A DNA stretch of 64,000 bases from Akkermansiaceae bacterium. GTDB lineage: Bacteria; Verrucomicrobiota; Verrucomicrobiia; Verrucomicrobiales; Akkermansiaceae. The notes under the pieces were generated by a model. The model did not search any database. It was not told where the DNA came from and saw nothing but the letters and a program-made list of their open reading frames with translations. The stretch covers positions 56,672-120,671 of the forward strand of contig CAJIZY010000011.1 of the NCBI GenBank assembly GCA_905181965.1, in the 5' to 3' direction. Made by a program: the position numbers and the translations under genes. This document shows positions 29,557 to 39,075 of the stretch, one piece after another. Every line of letters starts with the position of its first letter. Position 1 is the first letter of the stretch.

Positions 29557-29967
29557 ATGGACAAAAACGAACTTCTCAAAGTCCTCACGCCCAGTTCTCA
29601 AGATGTGGTGAAGATTTTTCTCACGGCGGTCATTATTCTTATCGTGACCAAGCTTCAGCTATTGAGCGATCGACTCTCGGCTCTCCTTATCGCCCTTCCG
29701 CTTACTTCAATTCTCGCCATGATCTGGATGAGGCATGAAAGTAAGATTCCCAATCAAGCCACCCGGATTGAGAGTATTGCCAATCATGCCTACTATACCT
29801 TCTGGTTTGTTTTGCCGACTCTTCCGATGTTTCTTGTCATTCCATGGATGCTTCGTAAAGGCCACAGTTTTTATTTCACCCTCTTTGTAAACGCAATGCT
29901 CACCACTGCCCTTTTTTGGCTATTGGTGGTGATCCTTAAAAAGTTTACCAATATCGAGTTGATGTAA
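29557..29967 (+). CDS. DUF3147-like membrane protein
   Basis: A 136-residue protein with four hydrophobic segments (about 19-34, 41-58, 77-98 and 106-126). Size and layout fit the DUF3147 family of small inner-membrane proteins without known function. Its stop overlaps the start of the next gene by one base (TAATG), so translation is coupled to the DUF2891 gene. Confidence 0.65.
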   Translation: MDKNELLKVLTPSSQDVVKIFLTAVIILIVTKLQLLSDRLSALLIALPLTSILAMIWMRHESKIPNQATRIESIANHAYYTFWFVLPTLPMFLVIPWMLRKGHSFYFTLFVNAMLTTALFWLLVVILKKFTNIELM

Positions 29968-31028
29968 TGAAGTTCGTTTGCCTCCTTCTATTAACTGTGA
30001 TGTCACTTGCCGCGAAAAATCGTCTCTCTGAAACTGATGCTAGGCGTTTCGCTTATCTCGCGCTTGCCGGGCTTAATCGGGAATTTCCTAATAAGCCGGG
30101 AAACGTTTTACGTTCTCCGGAGGATGCTAAAGCTCCTAGCCAACTCACACCCGTTTTTTTTGGCCATTTCGATTGGCATTCGTCAGTGCATGGTCATTGG
30201 ACTTTGGTCCGTCTCGTCCGGTTGTTCCCAAAGGCGAAATGGAATCAATCGGTGCGGGCGGAGCTGGCCAAGAAGCTAACGCGAGAGGGCTTAGTAAAAG
30301 AGGCGATCTACTTGAAAAAGAATCCTTCCTTTGAACGCATGTATGGTTGGGCTTGGGCTTTGCGCTTGGGGATTGAACTTCGCGCCCTTGATGATGCTCA
30401 AGGAAGAGAGTGGGCGACCTTTTATCGGCCTGTCGAGGAGGCGATCGTCCGGAATGCAAAATCATACCTTCCCAAACTTGATTGGCCAATCCGATGTGGT
30501 TTCCATCCTGAATCATCTTTCGCTTTCGGGCACTTGTTAGACTGGGCTCGTGCGACTGGAGATCAGGGCTTCGAGGATCTCTTGGTCAGAAAGGCAAAAA
30601 AGTTCTACCTTGAAGATGTGGCTTATCCGGTCCGCTATGAGCCCAGTGGAAACGATTTCTTCTCACCCGGATTGAATGAAGCAGATCTCATGCGTCGAGT
30701 TCTCTCGGCTGCTGAATATCGCGTGTGGCTTGAAAGATTCTTTCCGGGATTTGAGCTGGGGAATCTCAAAACGCCGGTCACGGTAAGTGATTTTGAAGAT
30801 GGCCATTTGGTTCATCTGGTTGGCTTGAATTTTAATCGAGCATGGAACTTACGAGGGATTGTAAGTGCGCTGGATGGTGATCCCAAATCCGAATTATTGA
30901 AGGTTGCGGATGCCCACGAAAAGTCGGGTCTGCGTGACGCCATCAGCGGCCACTATGAAGGAGATCACTGGCTGGGAACCTTTGCCGTGTATCTTCTCAC
31001 CGGAGCCGGGGAAACCGGAAGTAAATGA
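29967..31028 (+). CDS. DUF2891 family protein
   Basis: A 353-residue protein with a short hydrophobic N-terminus that may be a signal peptide. The family signature is clear: PVFFGHFDWHSSVHGHWTLVR, then KNPSFERMYGWAWALRL, RCGFHPESSFAFGH and SGHYEGDHWLGTFAVYLLTG. The many conserved His and Trp residues suggest an alpha/alpha-toroid-like enzyme, but no activity is known to me for the family. It is coupled at both ends, by TAATG to the DUF3147 gene and by ATGA to the ligase gene. Confidence 0.85.
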   Translation: MKFVCLLLLTVMSLAAKNRLSETDARRFAYLALAGLNREFPNKPGNVLRSPEDAKAPSQLTPVFFGHFDWHSSVHGHWTLVRLVRLFPKAKWNQSVRAELAKKLTREGLVKEAIYLKKNPSFERMYGWAWALRLGIELRALDDAQGREWATFYRPVEEAIVRNAKSYLPKLDWPIRCGFHPESSFAFGHLLDWARATGDQGFEDLLVRKAKKFYLEDVAYPVRYEPSGNDFFSPGLNEADLMRRVLSAAEYRVWLERFFPGFELGNLKTPVTVSDFEDGHLVHLVGLNFNRAWNLRGIVSALDGDPKSELLKVADAHEKSGLRDAISGHYEGDHWLGTFAVYLLTGAGETGSK

Positions 31029-32182
31029 TGAGTCTGGATAAAATTAACAGCCTCCTTACGGCGCTTTCGACCAATCCATTTTATCAGAATAAATTGAACG
31101 GGCTGACTTCCGTAACTTCGCTTGAGGAATATTCGGAAAAGGTGCCTTTTACTACCAAGGCGGAGTTGGCGGCTGATCAAAAATTGCACCCACCTTACGG
31201 GAGTAATCTGACTTTCCCGCTCGAGACCTATCATCGCTTTCACCAAACCAGCGGAACCAGTGGGCAGCCGATGATTTGGCTTGATGATAAAGCGGGTTGG
31301 GAGTGGCTATGCGAAAATTGGGCATGGGTCTGGGAAAAGGCCGGAGTGACTCCCGGGCAAGCCGCCTTTTTTCCATTTTCCTTTGGCCCGTTTTTAGGGT
31401 TTTGGGCGGGTTTCGAATCAGCCGCCGGACTTGGAATTCGCGCCATTCCAGCGGGCGGACTCTCCAGTGAAAATCGTCTCAAGATGATGGAGAGACTACG
31501 TCCTGAAATTCTCTGCTGCACCCCAACTTATGGACTTCGATTGGCCGAAATCTCGGATGATGCGAAAAGCCTTGGGGTTGAAAAAATCATCGTGGCTGGT
31601 GAGCCCGGAGGAAGTCTGCCGGAAGTTCGCAATCGTCTTTGCGAAGCGTGGGATGCCGAGGTGATTGATCATCATGGAATGACGGAAATCGGACCGGTAA
31701 CAGTGAGTGATATTGCTGATCCCGGACGATTGCTTGTTCGTCATGAGGCTTACTTTTGCGAGGTCATCAATCAGAACGAACAGGGGATTGGTGAGCTGGT
31801 TCTTACGACTTTGGGGCGTCACGGTTCGCCGATTTTACGCTATCGCACGGGCGATCTTATACAGCCGGATAAAGACTTCGCACTCAAGGGCGGAATCATC
31901 GGGCGCGCCGATGACATGGTGGTGGTTCGTGGCGTGAATCTCTATCCGGGAGCGGTTGAGGAAGTCGTGAGTTCGGTAGAAGGAATTCTGGAATATGAAG
32001 TCTTGATTGAGGAAGTGAATTCCATGGTGGAAGTCCGCCTTCGTGCCGAGGGATCTGGAGCGAGCGAACTTGAAGGTCGTCTGCGCGAGGTTTTCAGCCT
32101 GAGGATTCCGGTGGAGGAAGTTCTGGAGGGAACTCTTGAGCGATTTGAGATGAAATCGAAACGTTGGAAGCGTCGCAATTAA
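31025..32182 (+). CDS. phenylacetate-CoA ligase (PaaK)-like adenylating enzyme
   Basis: A 385-residue AMP-forming enzyme. The nucleotide motif is HQTSGTSGQPMIWLDD (residues about 75-90), the A5-like motif is DHHGMTEIGP, and YRTGDLI and GRADDMVVVRGVNLYPGAVEE lead into a complete small C-terminal domain. It should activate an aromatic or other carboxylic acid, probably to the CoA thioester. It overlaps the DUF2891 stop by four bases (ATGA) and ends 6 bases before the convergent PHP gene. Substrate unknown; no phenylacetate pathway genes are nearby. Confidence 0.85.
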   Translation: MMSLDKINSLLTALSTNPFYQNKLNGLTSVTSLEEYSEKVPFTTKAELAADQKLHPPYGSNLTFPLETYHRFHQTSGTSGQPMIWLDDKAGWEWLCENWAWVWEKAGVTPGQAAFFPFSFGPFLGFWAGFESAAGLGIRAIPAGGLSSENRLKMMERLRPEILCCTPTYGLRLAEISDDAKSLGVEKIIVAGEPGGSLPEVRNRLCEAWDAEVIDHHGMTEIGPVTVSDIADPGRLLVRHEAYFCEVINQNEQGIGELVLTTLGRHGSPILRYRTGDLIQPDKDFALKGGIIGRADDMVVVRGVNLYPGAVEEVVSSVEGILEYEVLIEEVNSMVEVRLRAEGSGASELEGRLREVFSLRIPVEEVLEGTLERFEMKSKRWKRRN

Positions 32183-32188
32183 CTTAAT

Positions 32189-33439
32189 TTACTTCCTCCA
32201 GCCGATTGGCTGGGTCCACGCTTGTTCCTTTTGATCGGAGTAAGATGGATTTGGGTGCTCGCGAGTGGAGGTGATGACGGCGCGCACATAAAGTTCATCT
32301 CCGCTGAGTTGGTATTCGGCAGTGGGGCCGGACACGGTTGCAAAAACTTCGCCAGTTGTGTCCGGGGTGCTGCGACGCGTTCCGATAAATTGGGTTTCAA
32401 AATCCACCCCTTCCATAGGAGTGATTTCGATGAGATGTTTTCGGGATCCTTGGTCGTATCTCACCTCATCTAGCACAACGCCGGTCGAAGCATAAAATTC
32501 TCCCCGCTCCATTGATTTGACCAATTGATTGGCGTCTAATTCTTTGGCCCAAACCATGACCCATCCCCGCCCTGGCGATACGTTTCCGCCGTGGTAATAG
32601 TGGGAGTCGTCAGTCGCCACTCCAAAGAGTGGGGGAGCATCGTGTGTGAGCATGCGCAGAGTGTTTGCCATATCCCAGATTGCTTCATCACTTGGGTGGT
32701 CTGTGTCGCCAAGGTGGTTGATGCTTGGGTGGCCGTTGTAAACCTCGAAAAATTGTTCTTCCACGACTTCGGCCAGTTGCTGCGGAGTGACGGACCAATG
32801 GAAGTTAGGGTGATTAAGGTGGGTGAGAATAGGGCGCTTCAGTCGTTCTGACTGCTCTTTGACCGCTCGCAAATTATTCCGCATTGTCTCGACCACGGAG
32901 TCACCTCCCTGCGGTTTTATGACTTCACCTAAGTTAATGGCGTTAATATGAATGTGATATTGCCGGAATTTATCGGTAATTTCTTCGGCTTCGATGAGAA
33001 GAAAATTACCATCGTTTTCAAAGCGGGGGCGAATTTCCTCAAGAGTTTTTAAGCGGACTTCTTCACTTCCGGGCTCACCCCGAAGTTCCACCCAGTCTTC
33101 GCCGAAGCGCTCGAGGTATTTGGCCACCGTGCCGCTATCTCCTTTTTGGCGGCGTTTTTCGACTTGTTTAACGGGCATCCATCTCTGGCCGCGGCTAAGT
33201 GTGTTGTGATCGGAGAGAGAGAGGAAATCGTAGCCTTCTTTTTTATACCAATCTACGATCATTTCCGGCAGATCATTGCCATCGCTCCACAAGGAATGGG
33301 TGTGCGTGTTCCCCTTGAACCAGCGACCCTTCTCGACCCACTCGACGCTTTGTTCATCAGGTTCACGCCACTCTCGGTAAACGATCACGAAAACTACTGC
33401 CAAAAGGAGTAAGAGTGGGATGTATATTCTTGCTTTCAT
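32189..33439 (-). CDS. membrane-anchored PHP-domain phosphoesterase
   Basis: A 416-residue protein with a hydrophobic N-terminal segment (IYIPLLLLLAVVFVIVYREW), so it is exported or membrane-anchored. The PHP metal motifs are NTHTHSLWSDG near residue 45 and FLSLSDHNTLSRG near residue 75; further His residues occur in THLNHPNFHW and ATDDSHYYHGG. The PHP fold usually hydrolyses phosphoester bonds with a trinuclear metal centre, and exported versions are of unknown substrate. The C-terminal ~110 residues look like an added beta domain. Confidence 0.82.
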   Translation of the reverse strand: MKARIYIPLLLLLAVVFVIVYREWREPDEQSVEWVEKGRWFKGNTHTHSLWSDGNDLPEMIVDWYKKEGYDFLSLSDHNTLSRGQRWMPVKQVEKRRQKGDSGTVAKYLERFGEDWVELRGEPGSEEVRLKTLEEIRPRFENDGNFLLIEAEEITDKFRQYHIHINAINLGEVIKPQGGDSVVETMRNNLRAVKEQSERLKRPILTHLNHPNFHWSVTPQQLAEVVEEQFFEVYNGHPSINHLGDTDHPSDEAIWDMANTLRMLTHDAPPLFGVATDDSHYYHGGNVSPGRGWVMVWAKELDANQLVKSMERGEFYASTGVVLDEVRYDQGSRKHLIEITPMEGVDFETQFIGTRRSTPDTTGEVFATVSGPTAEYQLSGDELYVRAVITSTREHPNPSYSDQKEQAWTQPIGWRK

Positions 33440-33588
33440 TATCGGGGATCCTCACCTCGTATAAGATAAGGAGTTGGGTTGCGAATGAATTCGTGACGTC
33501 GGGTGGTTACGATCAGAATTTGAGCCCCGCAGGCCAGCCTGATTTTTAGGGTCACCCTATTGTTCGTCTTGATGAGGAGTCAGCCTCT

Positions 33589-34245
33589 TCACTTTTTTTT
33601 AGATTTCGTGATGTGTGGTGGGCGAAGGTAAAAAGCTTCGACGGGCATGTTTAGGAGATCTTCCTGCTCTTCCGGCGAGCGTGCGAGCCATGACTTGAGA
33701 AGCCCTTCGGCATCTGAATGACTTTCTAGGCAATCGATATTCTCGGGAAGGCGATGGAGTGTTTCAAATGTGACTTTGGGTCCTTCGCACTGAGCTAGTA
33801 AGATAGAAAATTCTTCTCTATCTAGGAGCTTGGGAGGGATTTGAGCCCGACCATTTTGGACTGGCATGAGAAAATAGGAGTCCCGCCGCGCGTCTCCCAC
33901 GGCCCAGATCGTTTCGTTAAGAAACGCCTCGGGGACTCCCTCGAACGAGCAAAGACCAGCGACCCGGCATCCGTGGACTTGGGCGATCGCCTGAGCTGCT
34001 GCAATACCCACCCGTGTCCCGTTGTAGGATCCGGGGCCGATACCGACAACGACAGCGGAAAGTTTTTCACCGGAGGGGATTTTGCTGAGCAGATCTAGCA
34101 GGGGAGTGAAGAGATCACATTCTTGAGATCGTTCGCTTCGAAAGGATTTCTGGGAAAGAATGCCGCTTTTGCTGGCCAGGATCATGGTAGCTTGGGCAAC
34201 ACTCGTTTCTAGGGCGAGGATTATGTGGTTCTTTATCATCGGCAT
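33589..34245 (-). CDS. tsaB: tRNA threonylcarbamoyladenosine biosynthesis protein TsaB
   Basis: A 218-residue member of the ASKHA family. The start ILALETSVAQATMIL and the motif VVGIGPGSYNGTRVGIAAAQ are characteristic. TsaB pairs with TsaD in the complex that makes N6-threonylcarbamoyladenosine at position 37 of ANN-decoding tRNAs. The C-terminal PVEAFYLRPP is the usual family end. A stand-alone housekeeping gene here, divergent from citrate synthase. Confidence 0.92.
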   Translation of the reverse strand: MPMIKNHIILALETSVAQATMILASKSGILSQKSFRSERSQECDLFTPLLDLLSKIPSGEKLSAVVVGIGPGSYNGTRVGIAAAQAIAQVHGCRVAGLCSFEGVPEAFLNETIWAVGDARRDSYFLMPVQNGRAQIPPKLLDREEFSILLAQCEGPKVTFETLHRLPENIDCLESHSDAEGLLKSWLARSPEEQEDLLNMPVEAFYLRPPHITKSKKK

Positions 34246-34367
34246 CTCCGGAAGACAGTTAATTTTCTCTAACTAAAAAACTCAAACAATCTTTGCGGGA
34301 AACCCTTGCGAACTATTGTTGGTGGCACTATTGCTCTGTATCCCTAACTTTCACCATTTCTATTTTT

Positions 34368-35494
34368 ATGTCCGATTACGCCAAAGGTCTCGAAGGAGTT
34401 ATTGCCAATGAATCCGCACTCTCAAACGTCGAAGGTCTCGAAGGCCGCCTTTCTTACCTAGGTTATTCTATCGATGAGTTGGTCGAGAATTGTAGTTTCG
34501 AGGAGACTACTTATCTTCTGCATTTTGGTAAGTTACCAAATACAAGTGAGTTAGCTGATTTTGAAAAATCTCTTCGGACGAATCGCGACATTCCTCAGGG
34601 CGTCATTGATTTCTTGAAATCCGCGCCGAAAGACGCCAACCCAATGGACGTGCTCCGGACCGGAGTTTCTATGTTGGGGCTTTTCGATAAACGTGCCGGG
34701 ATTGGTGAGCCGGATCAAGATGCCAACCGTGAGGTTGCTATTTCCCTCTGTGCTCAGACTTCGGTTATCGTCGCTTACTACCACCGTGCCCGTCAGGGGC
34801 TGGATTTACCGCCTGTGCGCGATGATCTTTCTGAGGCAGGTCACTTCCTCTACCTCATTACAGGCGATGAACCTTCCGAGGCTGCGACCAAGACTCTTGA
34901 TATTGCTTATATTCTTCATGCCGATCATGGCATGAATGCTTCGACATTTTCGGCTCGTGTGACCGTTGCGACTCTTTCCGACTTTTATTCCGCGATGACC
35001 TCGGCTGTTGGAACGCTCAAAGGCCCTCTCCATGGAGGTGCCAACGAGGGCGTGATCAAGATGCTTCAGGAAATCGGTAGCCTTGATAAGGTCGATGCCT
35101 ACGTAAAGCATGTGCGAAACTTTCTGGGGTATCATGTATCGGCCACCGCGTCTACAAGGTGCTCGATCCCCGCGCTCCTCATCTCCAGAGGATGGCGATC
35201 AAGCTTACCGAGGAATTGGGCGAGACCAAATGGATCGACATGTCCGAGCGGATTGCCACTATGATGCGTGAGCGAAAGGGGTTGAATGCCAACGTCGATT
35301 TCTATTCTGCGACCGTCTACTATTCTCTCGATATTCCGACCGATCTCTTTACACCAATTTTTGCAATTTCACGTATGGCCGGTTGGACTGCACAGGTTCT
35401 TGAACAGCTTGAGGATAACCGTCTCTACCGCCCGCTCACCAAGTATGTTGGGCCGAGTGAGCTTTCGAAAGTCGTTCCGATTGAAGAACGCTAG
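34368..35494 (+). pseudogene. gltA: citrate synthase, frameshifted in the active-site region
   Basis: A type I/II-like citrate synthase of about 375 residues, starting at ATG 34368 (the frame opens further upstream). The first frame carries LHADHGMNASTFSARV and the catalytic-histidine motif LKGPLHGGANEGV. The second, one base out of phase, carries GHRVYKVLDPRAPHLQ with the second active-site His, and NVDFYSATVYYSLDIP with the catalytic Asp. Adding one G near 35136 gives GYHGIGHRVYK and a continuous protein. As written, the enzyme would lose two of its three catalytic residues. Because it is a central TCA-cycle enzyme, a base-calling error is more likely than true loss unless another copy exists. 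Confidence 0.88.
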
Positions 35495-35586
35495 AGGTGA
35501 TCTTCTAGCTTCGTAGAATCATAATTCTGGAGTGTTGACTCGCTCTTGAACTAGGATTTCTAATTGATTGTAGGTTGTTTACTAGC

Positions 35587-36456
35587 CTATTCACCGCTCG
35601 CAAGATTGAGCGTCCAGACGCCAGCCTCACCGTCCTTGGTGTAGGACTTATCAGTGATTTTGATTGTTTCTTTTTTGAGAGGGCCAGTGGTTTCGCTGTG
35701 TCCTTTAAATTTTGCTTCGTTGTGGTGAAGCGCGATTGATTCGGTGGCGGTGGGACTACCACTGCTGGCTTCAATCCGAATGAGAGAATCACCTTCTTTT
35801 TTCACTTCCGAGAAAATTCTGGTGATGAACTGAACCTTGGGATTCGCTGCCAAAGCAATCGCGGATGAGTATGAGAGTTCTTTGGTGTCGAGTGGGTCAG
35901 CCGAATACCAAGAGGCGCTTTCCTTCGTTTCTCCAGCGTCAAATTCGATCTGCCGCATGTTCTTGAGGGAAACGGTCGCGGTGGGTGAATTGGTATCACG
36001 CTCTAAAACCAGGAGGGTAAGATTACCTTTGCGGTGGGCGAAGGTAGGAGTCCAGGCTCGCGGAAGAAATCCGTAAGCACTCAATTCGAGATTTGGATTG
36101 GTGGGAATGTCAGTAATTTTAATTTTCCGAAAATCCGGTTTTTGGCCGCTGATTGAGTAATAACGTGCGCCGACTTTAAAGATGCGTCCCCCATCGTTAA
36201 TTTCCCGCTTTTGATTAATTTTCCCTCCCTCGGCATTCCATTTGATTAAGTCGACTTCGCGGATTTGTTTTTTTGTGACAAGACTGGGGAGCTTCTCGAT
36301 GATTCCAGCAACGGTGTCATGCTCCTCTGCAACTGATTTCTTGATGAGGTAGTCGCTGAATTTGTTGGGCATTTCGAGGATCCAAGCCTCTTGTGCGGTA
36401 AGCGTAGTGCTGAGTGTCATCAGCAATAACAATAATTTTGGAAGGAGTCTCTTCAT
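35587..36456 (-). CDS. secreted protein of unknown function
   Basis: A 289-residue protein with a signal peptide (MKRLLPKLLLLLMTLSTTLTAQ). The mature part is rich in beta strands and charged residues, without cysteine. No motif that I recognise. Phrases such as GARYYSISGQKPDFRKIK and LLVLERDTNSPTATVSLKN are repeat-free. It runs divergently from the YcxB-like gene, about 70 bases away. Confidence 0.6.
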   Translation of the reverse strand: MKRLLPKLLLLLMTLSTTLTAQEAWILEMPNKFSDYLIKKSVAEEHDTVAGIIEKLPSLVTKKQIREVDLIKWNAEGGKINQKREINDGGRIFKVGARYYSISGQKPDFRKIKITDIPTNPNLELSAYGFLPRAWTPTFAHRKGNLTLLVLERDTNSPTATVSLKNMRQIEFDAGETKESASWYSADPLDTKELSYSSAIALAANPKVQFITRIFSEVKKEGDSLIRIEASSGSPTATESIALHHNEAKFKGHSETTGPLKKETIKITDKSYTKDGEAGVWTLNLASGE

Positions 36457-36526
36457 CTCCTTTACAAAGTCATGGAGATCACGGTCTTGTCCAGCGCAAA
36501 GGAAGGCGCTATGGCTAGCGGCGCAG

Positions 36527-37018
36527 ATGAGTGATTATCAAGCAACGAGTCGATTTGACGTTAAGACCCTAAAATTGGGTTCGGCGATGCATATGCGGAA
36601 CCGCCATCCAATTTTCCTGATGTTTCGATATTTCTATCTCATTCTAGTTCCGATCGGAGCGCTTCTTCTCTTTCTCGGTGAGCGGACCTTTGGTTTTCTC
36701 TGCATTCTCGTTGGCCCTTTGCTTTTTATGCGTAAAACCTTCTGGCAATACCGCCTTATCCATGGTTCCAAATCTTCCCCTGAGGCGGGTCAGATGCTGA
36801 CTTGGAGTTTTTCTGATAAAATGGTCCATCAGGAATCAAAGGGTCATGAGAAGACCCTAAAATGGCGAGAATTTGAGGATCGCTACTTGTCTCCCAAGGG
36901 GATTTTGCTCTATCTGAAGAAAGATCAATATTTCATTTTACCGAAGTCGGCTTTTTTGTCGCAAGAGGATTTTGAGGCCGTGAGCAAAATGTGTGAGACT
37001 AAGATTTCCGCTTTATGA
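36527..37018 (+). CDS. YcxB-like membrane protein
   Basis: A 163-residue protein from ATG 36527. Two adjacent hydrophobic segments (about 30-65, FLMFRYFYLILVPIGALLLF and FGFLCILVGPLLFM) are followed by a cytoplasmic YcxB-like domain ending in KTLKWREFEDRYLSPKGILL and FILPKSAF. Role unknown. Its stop overlaps the start of rnhA by four bases (ATGA), so the two are translationally coupled. Confidence 0.75.
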   Translation: MSDYQATSRFDVKTLKLGSAMHMRNRHPIFLMFRYFYLILVPIGALLLFLGERTFGFLCILVGPLLFMRKTFWQYRLIHGSKSSPEAGQMLTWSFSDKMVHQESKGHEKTLKWREFEDRYLSPKGILLYLKKDQYFILPKSAFLSQEDFEAVSKMCETKISAL

Positions 37019-37509
37019 AAAGGGTTGAAATTTACACAGATGGAGGGGCCCGCGGAAATCCTGGGCCGGGGGGATTTGGGGCAGTCGTCATTTTTGGCCA
37101 GCATTGTAAGGAGCTGAAAGGGGCATTTGATCATACCACTAATAATCGCATGGAGCTTATGGCGGCGATCACGTCGCTAGGAATTCTCAAGGAGCCGTGC
37201 GCGATCACTTTGTATTCGGATTCTAAATATCTCGTCGACGCGATGACCAAAGGGTGGCTGGTTGGTTGGAAGAAGCGTGGGTGGATAAAATCGGATAAGA
37301 AACCAGTGCTAAATCGTGACCTTTGGGAGCAGCTTGATCAAGAGGCTGGAGGGCACACTATCGCCTGGAAGTGGGTTAAGGGACACGCTGGCAACACATT
37401 CAATGAGCGTTGTGATGCCTTGGTGCATGAGGCAATTGATGCTGGAAAATTTATCGAAGACTCGGGCTATCTTGCTCAACAAGCTCAGGATCCGGAGTTA
37501 TTTGGCTAG
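37015..37509 (+). CDS. rnhA: ribonuclease HI
   Basis: A 164-residue RNase HI that cleaves the RNA strand of RNA-DNA hybrids. All four acidic catalytic residues are in their motifs: YTDGGARGNPGPGG, NNRMELMAAI, LYSDSKYLVDAM and NERCDALVHEA, with the basic protrusion segment GWLVGWKKRGWIKSDKKPV. Length is standard. It overlaps the YcxB-like gene at ATGA. Confidence 0.96.
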   Translation: MKRVEIYTDGGARGNPGPGGFGAVVIFGQHCKELKGAFDHTTNNRMELMAAITSLGILKEPCAITLYSDSKYLVDAMTKGWLVGWKKRGWIKSDKKPVLNRDLWEQLDQEAGGHTIAWKWVKGHAGNTFNERCDALVHEAIDAGKFIEDSGYLAQQAQDPELFG

Positions 37510-37576
37510 GGTGCATTTTTTGATTTTGTGGCGACAGCAAAGCGAATCAGGGCTACTTTACTTTAACGTGAAGATA

Positions 37577-38872
37577 ATGTTGTTATTGGCGGTCGTAGGG
37601 CTTCCGGCGAGTGGGTTGATTTTCCGAGATGGTTTAAGCCCTACCGCGAATACACGTACTGCGCCCACTGGTGATTATGCGGGGAGTGGTTGGCAGCATC
37701 AGCTGCGATATTTGACTTCGCATGCCACCATCATTTCGCCCAAACATTTCATTACCGCGAACCATCTAGGTGCTAGTCAGGAGCAGGTGACGCAGCAGGC
37801 CTTTTTTAACGGGGTTGAGCTCAAGACTTTTGCGATAAAAGGAACTCCGGTGAGAATTGGGGATTCTGATCTGCGGGTTTTTGAGATTTGGGAAACTTTC
37901 GAAGACTATGCCTTGCTCTACACGAAGTCCGATGAGGTCGGCAAAGAGATGGTTGTTCACGGGCGGGGTATTGATCGTGACGAGGAGGTCGCAGGGAGAG
38001 GTTGGAAGTGGGGATCTTATGCCACGCAAAAATCTCGATGGGGCCGTAATGAGGTGGGTGGTTCCGTAGATGTCGAAGGGAATGAACTTCTACATTTTAA
38101 TTTTTCAGATCTCTTGGGCGAGGATGAGGCAATTGTCTCCCCTCGCGATTCGGGTGGGGGTTGGTTTATCAAAGATGGCCCAATTTGGAAGTTGGCTGCG
38201 GTCACCTTTTCGGTGGATGCCTCGTATTCGTCTTCCGCGATTCCTTCGAATCAAAATCGTTTTAACGGAGTGTTCTATGATGCAGGTGGTCTCTCTATTG
38301 GTAACGACGATTCTGGATGGAACTTGATTCCGACTTTTGGTCAATCTGAGGATCCATCTGATATCCGCTTCTACCGTCAGACCAATGGTTATGGTTCACG
38401 AGTCAGTGATCGTGCCGAGGAAATTCAGGCCCTTATTGACCCTGCCATTGAATGGAAAGATCTAAGTCCGGCTGAGAAGTTTGACAATTGGCTCGAGGGG
38501 GCAGGGATCTCCCTCTCGGGATTTTCTGATGACCCGGATCACGATGGTTTTTCCAATCTCGAGGAATATCTTGCTGGTTCTGACCCGAGTGATGCGAGCA
38601 CAGGGGTAGGGCCAATGACGATTGATTATCTTCCGGACGGTTCTCACTCCTTCGTCCTAGTAGAGTCGTTGGATTTGGAAGGGCGACACCTTAGCTCGGT
38701 GCTGGAATCCTCAATCGATTTGGACAACTGGGCTCCAGCTGGCGATTTAACGGAGATCTCAAGTGTTCGGGACAATCCAGCTGGATTGCAAACTCGCTCT
38801 TTAACTCGAACACCCGAAGAAAATGGACCTCTTTTCTACCGACTTAGAATCACAATGGGTTCGTCGAATTAG
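37577..38872 (+). CDS. secreted trypsin-like serine protease with Ca-binding repeat
   Basis: A 431-residue protein from ATG 37577 (GTG 37568 is an alternative) with a signal peptide (MLLLAVVGLPASGLI). A trypsin-like domain follows: the catalytic His lies in SPKHFITANHLGA, an Asp candidate in WETFEDYALLYTKSD, and the Ser in SPRDSGGGWF. After about residue 300 comes a segment with DDPDHDGFSNLEEYLAGSDP, the thrombospondin-3-like calcium loop common in secreted verrucomicrobial proteins, then a C-terminal beta domain. It is not part of the rnhA operon in function. Confidence 0.78.
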   Translation: MLLLAVVGLPASGLIFRDGLSPTANTRTAPTGDYAGSGWQHQLRYLTSHATIISPKHFITANHLGASQEQVTQQAFFNGVELKTFAIKGTPVRIGDSDLRVFEIWETFEDYALLYTKSDEVGKEMVVHGRGIDRDEEVAGRGWKWGSYATQKSRWGRNEVGGSVDVEGNELLHFNFSDLLGEDEAIVSPRDSGGGWFIKDGPIWKLAAVTFSVDASYSSSAIPSNQNRFNGVFYDAGGLSIGNDDSGWNLIPTFGQSEDPSDIRFYRQTNGYGSRVSDRAEEIQALIDPAIEWKDLSPAEKFDNWLEGAGISLSGFSDDPDHDGFSNLEEYLAGSDPSDASTGVGPMTIDYLPDGSHSFVLVESLDLEGRHLSSVLESSIDLDNWAPAGDLTEISSVRDNPAGLQTRSLTRTPEENGPLFYRLRITMGSSN

Positions 38873-38898
38873 TTGGAGAAGCGACGCGGAAATCAGGG

Positions 38899-39075
38899 TC
38901 AAATCTTTTCGCTTAGGATAGGCCGATTGTCCTGGCGGAGGCCAAGATTCGTCCCGATAAAATGATGGGCCATTTCGTCTGCTGGAATATGTAAATACAC
39001 ACCGGAATTCTCTGCCTTAAAGTCACAACGTTTTTCAGCGTTTGGGAGTAAAGTCCCAAGCTTCCGTTTTCTCAT
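38899..39075 (-). CDS. possible short ORF or gene remnant downstream of the sulfatase fusion
   Basis: A 58-codon frame from ATG 39075 that overlaps the end of the sulfatase fusion by 41 bases in another frame and fills the following gap. Its second half reads ENSGVYLHIPADEMAHHFIG, which is protein-like and vaguely recalls the C-terminal strand of some glycoside hydrolases. It could be a remnant of a lost gene, or chance. Confidence 0.2.
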   Translation of the reverse strand: MRKRKLGTLLPNAEKRCDFKAENSGVYLHIPADEMAHHFIGTNLGLRQDNRPILSEKI

